A DNA stretch of 64,000 nucleotides from NCBI RefSeq assembly GCF_009301415.1, contig NZ_CP045073.1, forward strand, positions 744,001 to 808,000. Reading direction: 5' to 3'. The DNA is from Paracoccus kondratievae (GTDB lineage: Bacteria; Pseudomonadota; Alphaproteobacteria; Rhodobacterales; Rhodobacteraceae). Below, one piece after another: positions 1 to 8,300 of this stretch (the stretch's first letter is position 1; each line of letters begins with the position of its first letter). Under the pieces are notes generated by a model. The model was not told the origin of the DNA, made no database searches, and saw nothing but the letters and a program-made list of their open reading frames with translations. A program made the position numbers and the translations under genes.

Positions 1-869
1 TCCGCCGCACCGTTCGGCATGGTGCGGAACTGGCCCTCGAACCCCAGCGACAGGCAGACCAGCATCAGCTCCAGCAGGTTGTAATGCTGCGCCGGAGCGT
101 AAAGGGCTTTCTCAGCCTCCTGAAAGAAGCCCACCCCGGAATCGCGCTTGTGAAAGAAGCGCGCGACCATCGAATATTGCTGCCAGTTGCCGCGGTCCGA
201 GCCGGGCAGGTTCTGCACGATATCGTCGGCCGTGCCAGACAGCGCATATTTCGCTACCAGCGCCTCATGCGGGTTGACGCCGTGGGAAAGGGCGTTGCGC
301 TCAAACCGGTCGATCTCGCGCGTGACATGTTCCATCAGCGGAGCGACCTGCAACTCGACAAGGCCGGTGCGCAGCCGGCCCAGCAAGATCAGCAACGGCG
401 CGGCAGAGGCAAGCAGAGGGTTCGATGAGCTGGCAGCACCCAGTTCGCGCACCTGCATCGCCTGCGCCTGCGGGATACGCGGCGTGACGCGGGCCTGAGG
501 TTCCTGCTGCCCGCCGAGTTCGGGGAAAAAGCCGCGCTGATCCGAACCTGCCGCTCGCCCGATCTGCGAGGGATCGGCAGATCCGAACGGGCTTTGCCCG
601 CCCGGCCCCGACGACGCCGGGCCGGGTTGCGGCGGATAGGCAGGATAACCGCTCGGCCCACCATGCTGAGGCACGCCACTGATCCAGGTCTGGCCGCTGG
701 ACGGCGGCTGACCAAAGGGGGACCCCGGGGCTTGTCCCGGCGGCCGCCCGATCACCGTGCGCGGGTCTTCGGCCGCTGGCGCCGGGCGTGACCATGCACC
801 CTGCGATGACTGTCCGGGCAGCGGGCCGCCGAAGACTGTCTTGTCGCCGTCGTCATCCTTGCCTGCCAT
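1..869 (-). CDS. tssL: T6SS membrane-complex protein TssL (DotU/IcmH), 3' end outside window
   Basis: Inner-membrane component of the type VI secretion trans-envelope complex, partner of TssM and TssJ. About 289 codons are visible. The first ~130 residues are a low-complexity Gly/Pro/Gln/Ser cytoplasmic tail (starts MAGKDDDGDKTVFGGP), then the conserved DotU region: NPLLASAAPLLILLGRLR, EIDRFERNAL, YALSGTADDIVQ and, at the window edge, LGFEGQFR, which is a family hallmark. The C-terminal transmembrane helix and any peptidoglycan-binding OmpA domain lie beyond base 1. The start ATG shares its A with the TAA stop of tssK (TAATG), indicating translational coupling. The long N-terminal extension is common in fused or extended TssL proteins. 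Family call is secure; the C-terminal architecture cannot be seen. Confidence 0.9.
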   Translation of the reverse strand, partial: MAGKDDDGDKTVFGGPLPGQSSQGAWSRPAPAAEDPRTVIGRPPGQAPGSPFGQPPSSGQTWISGVPQHGGPSGYPAYPPQPGPASSGPGGQSPFGSADPSQIGRAAGSDQRGFFPELGGQQEPQARVTPRIPQAQAMQVRELGAASSSNPLLASAAPLLILLGRLRTGLVELQVAPLMEHVTREIDRFERNALSHGVNPHEALVAKYALSGTADDIVQNLPGSDRGNWQQYSMVARFFHKRDSGVGFFQEAEKALYAPAQHYNLLELMLVCLSLGFEGQFRTMPNGAA

Positions 870-2203
870 TACGACCTCTCGGGCACGGCCCAAAGCTCAA
901 GTTTCAGGTTCGGCCAGTCGCCGGCGAAATGCATGCCGATGGCCGTGGCATTGGAAAACTCACGCCACAGAGGCGAATTGCGCTCAAGCCGGAAATAGAC
1001 GTTCGAGGACAGCACCCTGATCTGGCGCGGCGGGTTAGGCAGGTGTTGCAGCGCGATGCCGGGCAGGTTGTTGTTGACAATCTCGGTCATGCGGGTGTTC
1101 GGCCCGACCTTGCACAGTTCGGGAAATTGCATCTGCACCTGCGACAGAGGCTTGGCGCTTTCGACCTCGATGATAAAGCTTGCCTCGCGGAACAGGTTGC
1201 GGTCGGCGACGACGGCAAGATACGAATTCTCGCGCACCTGCTGCAAAGGCAGCCGGATCGCCCGGCCGACATCGCGCGACAGCAGACGCTGAATATCGGC
1301 CACGATCTCGGCAAAGCTTTGCTTGGGGTCTTCGTGGTCATAGGCAGGGTAGTCCGGAGCATGGCGGCTGGCGCTGTCGAAACTGGCCAGTTCACCGGCC
1401 AGCGAGACCAGTTCACGGTAAAGCTGCTCGGGATGCACCGCCAGCGTTCGCGACAGGTGGCGCAAGACGCCGATCTGCCGGTTCAGCGTCATCAGCATCA
1501 GATAATCGCTGGCCTGCAGGCCGCCTCCGGCCGAGGGATCTGTGGCATAACGCGCAAGGCTTTCCAGACGCGCCTCGATCCATCCGATGACGCGGGTCAG
1601 ATAGCCCATGACCTGCGGATGAGCTCCAATGATCAGCGAAGGCGGGGGAAAGGTCTCGTCCAGCGTGACCACGCCGTCGCGCACCTCGGCGATGCGGGCC
1701 AGACGCAGGTTCTGATAACCCGGGCGCGGGGTCTTGCGAATGGCGATCTCCAGCCGGGGGACCGCCAGTTCCAGCACCTGCTCGATCCGGGCGGATGAGG
1801 CGCTGTCGCTGACGGTTTCCGTCACCACACCCCAGCGGGTGGCCACGCCTTCGTCTTCATAGGGGGCCGCATCGCGCATGTTGGGGCTGCTGTCAGGCAG
1901 GGTCAGCCAGACGAATTGCCCGGCAGCATCCTCTGGCACCCGGACAGGGACTGGCAAAGGGCCGGTGCCCGGCGCGTCGAAAGGGGTACCGTCAGGCATG
2001 ATGCCGGCCACGGCGCGCAGCGCCAGTATACCCTGCTGCGCCTGATCGCGATCCAGCACCAACTCACTCACGCCCCAGGGATAGGGGGTGATCAGCCGGG
2101 TCCGGGCCTGAACCAGATACTCATGATAGCGGTCGGCCTGCTGCAGATGCTGAGGCTGCAGAAACAGCCCCTCTTTCCAGGCAACCTTGCTGAACCAGGA
2201 CAT
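869..2203 (-). CDS. tssK: T6SS baseplate subunit TssK (ImpJ/VasE)
   Basis: Baseplate component of the type VI secretion system that links the TssEFG wedge to the TssL/TssM membrane complex in the cytoplasm. It has 444 residues, the usual family length (about 440-450). The N-terminus carries the hallmark W-x-E-G-L-F-L-Q-P-Q-H-L-Q-Q (residues 9-22) followed by DRYHEYLV, and the C-terminus has the typical SNVYFRLERNSPLWREF segment. It is followed directly by tssL with a one-base overlap. No other core T6SS gene lies between it and the autotransporter 100 bp upstream, so this is the 5' end of a short tssK-tssL transcription unit that continues leftwards, or one read through from upstream. No truncation or frameshift is visible. 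Confidence 0.95.
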   Translation of the reverse strand: MSWFSKVAWKEGLFLQPQHLQQADRYHEYLVQARTRLITPYPWGVSELVLDRDQAQQGILALRAVAGIMPDGTPFDAPGTGPLPVPVRVPEDAAGQFVWLTLPDSSPNMRDAAPYEDEGVATRWGVVTETVSDSASSARIEQVLELAVPRLEIAIRKTPRPGYQNLRLARIAEVRDGVVTLDETFPPPSLIIGAHPQVMGYLTRVIGWIEARLESLARYATDPSAGGGLQASDYLMLMTLNRQIGVLRHLSRTLAVHPEQLYRELVSLAGELASFDSASRHAPDYPAYDHEDPKQSFAEIVADIQRLLSRDVGRAIRLPLQQVRENSYLAVVADRNLFREASFIIEVESAKPLSQVQMQFPELCKVGPNTRMTEIVNNNLPGIALQHLPNPPRQIRVLSSNVYFRLERNSPLWREFSNATAIGMHFAGDWPNLKLELWAVPERS

Positions 2204-2302
2204 GCGCCAACGAACTCCCGTTATTCCCGTCAGGCCGGCCGAGGTCCCGACGGGACTTGCGGCGACTGTGTCAAACTAGCCCCGGGCCGCGGCCCAGACC
2301 AG

Positions 2303-5300
2303 TCAGAATTGCCAGCGGAACTGGCCCGAGACGCCGACGCTGTCCAGACGGTCGCCAAAACGCGCGTCGATGCGGGCACCGGCGCTGATCTGGCGGCCCC
2401 GGGATTTCTGCCCCAGCACCTTGATCCAGTTCGCACCGATACTGATCTCGCCATAGGTGCCGAGGTTTTGGGATGTCAGCTCCTGCCGGTCGAACTCGTC
2501 CGACTTGGTCGAGTAAAACACCGAAACCGTGGGATCGGCGAAATCCTTGTAGACCGTGCCAGTGACGAAGGTGTTCAGCGCCGAGTTCTGGCTGGGCTGG
2601 ACGAAGGTCTTGGCGACAGTTGCGCCAACAAAGCCAACCTTGCGGCTGCTGTCCTTGAAGCTCAGCTTGTATCCGTCGGCGAACATGATTGATTCGGTCG
2701 AAAGCTTCGACCAGGCGAATCCCACCGTCGGCACCACCACCCAGCCGCTGTCGCGGATCGGAAGCGCATAGCTGATCGAGCCGCTGAGCGTATGGGCATC
2801 GCTGGAGAATTCGGTCTCGTCCAGTCCCAGCCCGGTGTAACCCGGCAGCGGGTTGTCCGAAATGGTGAAATCCGTACGCTCGAAACGATATTGCAGATCG
2901 GCCTGAAGGCGGTCACGGGTCGCGGTTGCGTAAACCCCGGCATAGCGCTGTTCGAAATCCGTCGAAGTGTGCGAGGTCAGGATCCCCGTCAGGTTCTGCG
3001 AGTTACCGGGGTCGATCGCATAGACCGGCTGAACGGTCGAGCCGCGGTTGATGCCGCCCAGGACGCCCAAGGCGACGTTCCACCCATTGTAACGGCTATC
3101 GAAACAGGCCAGATCGGTCCCGACCTGCATACCGTAGTATTCGGCCTCGATCTTGGTCGCAACCCGGCTGACACCGTTGTCGGTCGAGCCGCTGGCAGTG
3201 GCGTGACCGCCGATGGAACGGCCCCAGCTGCCCACGCCGCAGGGCTTTTCCTTGTCTTCATAAGCCAGCGAGGTGACATAGGGGCTGGTCGGCCGGTTTA
3301 CAACCGAACCGATCAGCGATTGCACCAGCGTCACGTTGCCAAAGATCGCGCCCATGGCCGGGTTCAGCTGACTGATCAGATTCAGGTCGCCGAACTGGCC
3401 GTCGCGCTCGATCGAATAGACGACGCGCTCCGAGCCGATCGGCAGGGCATCGTGGCGGAAAGTGAAATCATTGGCCGAGCCAAAGCTTTCGTCCACATCA
3501 ATCAGCGTCAGGCGGACGCCGCCGCGCGGCGCTGTGTTGATACCGGTCTGGTTGAAAGACAGGTAGATATCGCCATGTGCTGCACCGCCCTCGACCTCGA
3601 TGCGATCAGCCTTCATGTTGCGGAAATCCAGGTCCAGCTGATAGGTGCCGCTGCCGGCCATGCCGTTCAAGGTCAGCCGGCCCGAGGTATCGCCGTCCGC
3701 CATGTTGATGACGCCGTTGTTCGTCGCGACACCGGCAACCCGGGCGTGGCTGCCAATCACATCTACCCGGCCCTGATTCAGCAAGTCGCCCCCGAGCATA
3801 CCTGCCAGCCCCAGCACATTGCCGTCGGTCACCACAGTGCGCGTGGCATTCACGGTCTGGTCAGCAGCAAGGGTATAGCTGTCGTTCAGGATGAAATCGC
3901 GGTCGATGCGTATTCCGTCGCGCAGGGTCAGCGAACCGCCATCATGGATCAGATCGCCGGTGATGTGACCTCCCAGCCGTGCCGTGCCGGTGTTGCGCAC
4001 CGAACCCTCGACCACGCCCTGCTGATCCAGCAGGCCAGCGTTATCGACATCGCCCACCAGAGTACCGTTCAGGAACATGCTGCCGCCGGACAGGTTCACC
4101 GCATTGTCCACCGTCAGCCGACTGCCCGAAGCGACAACGAACTCTGCCCCCGACTGGTTGTTCATCAGCCCCCGCACCGTGACGTCGTCCTGCGTCATGA
4201 AACGGCCCGAGACGTTGTTCAGATTGCCCAGTATCGTACCGCCCCAGCTGGCGGAGCCCTGATTCTCGACACTGCCGGTGATGGTGCCGTCCCCTTTCAG
4301 CGCACCGCTGTTGACCAGATCGCCAGCAAGCGTGCCCTGCACCGTCAAACTGCCGGTGCTACGGTTCCATGCCGGTTTATCGGTCATGGTCAGTTGCCCG
4401 CTCTCTGCGATGGTGGTGCTGCCCGCGTTCGACAGTTCGGTCACGGTCACGGCTCCTGCGACGTTGAGCACGCCGCTGTCCTGGTTCCGCAGCACCTGAT
4501 CGACCGTCAGCCGCTCGCCCGCGCCAACATCGGTGGTGCCCGCGTTCGTCAGGCTGCCGACCCGCAGATCGCCGGTCAGATCAAGCGTGCCGCCGTTCTC
4601 GACCGAACCGGTGATGGTGCCATGCGCGCTCAGGGTGGCGTCGTTCACGACATCGCCCTCGATCCGGCCACCCAGAAGCTCCGTCGTCCCCGCCGAGTTC
4701 AGAAGATCCCCCGCAAGCGTGCCGTAGATATGTGTCTGCCCTTCGTTCACCACCTGCCGCGATGAACTCAGACGGTCACCCGCCGAGATGGTCGTGTCGC
4801 CCCCGCTCCCGGTGACCAGCTCCCCCACCGACACATCGCCCCGCGTGCCGACCGTGCCGCTGTTCGAAAGACGGTCGTCGATCCGACCGGCAATCTCCAT
4901 CGTGCCGGCGTTCGTGACATCGCCGCTGATACGGCCCCCATCGCCCATCACCGTGTGGCCCGTCGCCGAGTTCGACAACCCCCCGATCAGCCGGCCGTCA
5001 ATGCTGAGGTCGCGATCGTTCTGCACCTGGCTGTCCGAGCGCAGCGTGCCGCCGGCGGCGATCTCGACCTGCCCGCCGTTCGTCAGACCGCCGACACGAA
5101 GCTCGTCCTGATCGGCCCGCACGGTCCCCGTATTGCTCACCGTCCCCGTGATCCGGCCAGTCCCGCTCAGCAGGCCGCCATTCGTCAGAGAACCATCAAG
5201 AACGCCGCCGGACAGCCCCAGCCGACCCGTCCCCGACGTCTCAACAGAACCATCAAGACGACCAGAAAGACTAATAACACCAGCGTTCAGTACAACACTG

Positions 5301-8300
5301 TCCGAGGCCAGTGTGCTGCCCGCAGCCACATTCAGAAGCTCGTTATTGACCAGTCCCGCAACGCTGAGCCGGCCAGAGCTGGTCAGGGTGCCGTTGTTGG
5401 TCACCGTGCCGCCGACGCGACCGCCGATCCGCGCCTCGTCATTGTTCAGCAATGAGCCGGTAATGGTCCCGTCACCCTGCAACCGGCCGTCGTTGGTCAC
5501 AGCACCAGCAATGGTGCCGCCCGACAGCGTGACCGTGCCGGTATTGGCAACATCCGCCGACAGACGTCCGGCGACGTTCAGCTGGTTCTCGTTCGCGACA
5601 GCACTGTCCGAGACCAGCGTGCTGCCCGCAGCCACATTCACCGTGCCGGTATTGTGCAGCGAAGCGGTGCGCAGCGTGCCTGCACTGGTCAGGGTCCCGC
5701 TGTTCTCGGCACCGGCCATCAGCCTGCCGCCCAGCGTGGCGGTGCCGCTGTTGGTCAGCAGCCCGGACAGCGTGCCGGTGCCGGTGATGGTGCCCGCATT
5801 GCCGACCGCGCCGCTGATCCTGCCACCGTTCAGCGTCAGATGCCCGGTGCCTGCGTTCGACAGGCCCGCATCAAGCAACCCCGAGACGGTCATGCGGTCG
5901 TTGTTCTGCACCTCACTGGCCGAGCGCAGGATGCTGCCGCTGGCGATATCGACGATCTCGTTATTGACCAGACCGCCCACTATCAGCGTACCATCCGGCG
6001 CCAGCGTGCCATTGTTGGTGACGCTGCCGGTTACGGTGCCGTTGCCCCGCAACTGGCCGTCGTTCGTCACAGCGCCCGCGATGGCGCCGCCCGACAGCCG
6101 GGTCGTGCCAGTGTTCTCCAGCCCGGCATTGACCTGGCCCGAAACGGTCAGCTGACCCGCGTTCTGCACCGCCCCGGCCGAGTTCAGCGTGCCCGCCACC
6201 GTCATCTGCCCGCCGCTCAGGTTGCTGACGGCCTGCGCATTGGCCTGGGCGTCGGCGGCCACCGTGAAGCTGCCGTCATTGGTCAGCTGGGCGACATTGG
6301 CCAGATTGCCGTTGGAATCCGCATCATTCGTGACGGTAAAATTGCCGTGGTTGGTCACGTCGTGGTTGCGCATGTCCAGCTGCGCCGAGACCCTTACCGT
6401 GCCCGCCGCACCATTGGTCAGGTCGCCGTCCAGAAAGCTGTCACGGTCATAGATCACCGTGCTGCGGTTCTCCATGTCGCCGATGACGTCCACATTGGTC
6501 ACCGTGCCGCCCTCTTCGACCGCGAAAAGATCGGTGACAATGGTCAGGTTGCCCGCGGCGCTGCCGGTCACCGTGCCTGAGTTGGAGAAAGTGCCATCCA
6601 CCGTCAGCGTCACATCGCCGCCCCCGCCGCCCATCTCCAGCAGCTCGCGGTTGGTCAGATTGCCGTTGATCTGCGACGAGGACAGCACCTGCATCGTACC
6701 ACGGTTGGTGACATTGCCGGTGACTTCGGCGCCGTCCAGCGTCAGCTCACCATCGTTCTGGATGCCGTCGCTGCCGGTCACGGTCACGGCTCCTGCGACG
6801 TTGAGCACGCCGCTGTCCTGGTTCCGCAGCACCTGATCGACCGTCAGCCGCTCGCCCGCGCCAACATCGGTGGTGCCCGCGTTCGTCAGGCTGCCGACCC
6901 GCAGATCGCCGGTCAGATCAAGCGTGCCGCCGTTCTCGACCGAACCGGTGATGGTGCCATGCGCGCTCAGGGTGGCGTCGTTCACGACATCGCCCTCGAT
7001 CCGGCCACCCAGAAGCTCCGTCGTCCCCGCCGAGTTCAGAAGATCCCCCGCAAGCGTGCCGTAGATATGTGTCTGCCCTTCGTTCACCACCTGCCGCGAT
7101 GAACTCAGACGGTCACCCGCCGAGATGGTCGTGTCGCCCCCGCTCCCGGTGACCAGCTCCCCCACCGACACATCGCCCCGCGTGCCGACCGTGCCGCTGT
7201 TCGAAAGACGGTCGTCGATCCGACCGGCAATCTCCATCGTGCCGGCGTTCGTGACATCGCCGCTGATACGGCCCCCATCGCCCATCACCGTGTGGCCCGT
7301 CGCCGAGTTCGACAACCCCCCGATCAGCCGGCCGTCAATGCTGAGGTCGCGATCGTTCTGCACCTGGCTGTCCGAGCGCAGCGTGCCGCCGGCGGCGATC
7401 TCGACCTGCCCGCCGTTCGTCAGACCGCCGACACGAAGCTCGTCCTGATCGGCCCGCACGGTCCCCGTATTGCTCACCGTCCCCGTGATCCGGCCAGTCC
7501 CGCTCAGCAGGCCGCCATTCGTCAGAGAACCATCAAGAACGCCGCCGGACAGCCCCAGCCGACCCGTCCCCGACGTCTCAACAGAACCATCAAGACGACC
7601 AGAAAGACTAATAACACCAGCGTTCAGTACAACACTGTCCGAGGCCAGTGTGCTGCCCGCAGCCACATTCAGAAGCTCGTTATTGACCAGTCCCGCAACG
7701 CTGAGCCGGCCAGAGCTGGTCAGGGTGCCGTTGTTGGTCACCGTGCCGCCGACGCGACCGCCGATCCGCGCCTCGTCATTGTTCAGCAATGAGCCGGTAA
7801 TGGTCCCGTCACCCTGCAACCGGCCGTCGTTGGTCACAGCACCAGCAATGGTGCCGCCCGACAGCGTGACCGTGCCGGTATTGGCAACATCCGCCGACAG
7901 ACGTCCGGCGACGTTCAGCTGGTTCTCGTTCGCGACAGCACTGTCCGAGACCAGCGTGCTGCCCGCAGCCACATTCACCGTGCCGGTATTGTGCAGCGAA
8001 GCGGTGCGCAGCGTGCCTGCACTGGTCAGGGTCCCGCTGTTCTCGGCACCGGCCATCAGCCTGCCGCCCAGCGTGGCGGTGCCGCTGTTGGTCAGCAGCC
8101 CGGACAGCGTGCCGGTGCCGGTGATGGTGCCCGCATTGCCGACCGCGCCGCTGATCCTGCCACCGTTCAGCGTCAGATGCCCGGTGCCTGCGTTCGACAG
8201 GCCCGCATCAAGCAACCCCGAGACGGTCATGCGGTCGTTGTTCTGCACCTCACTGGCCGAGCGCAGGATGCTGCCGCTGGCGATATCGACGATCTCGTTA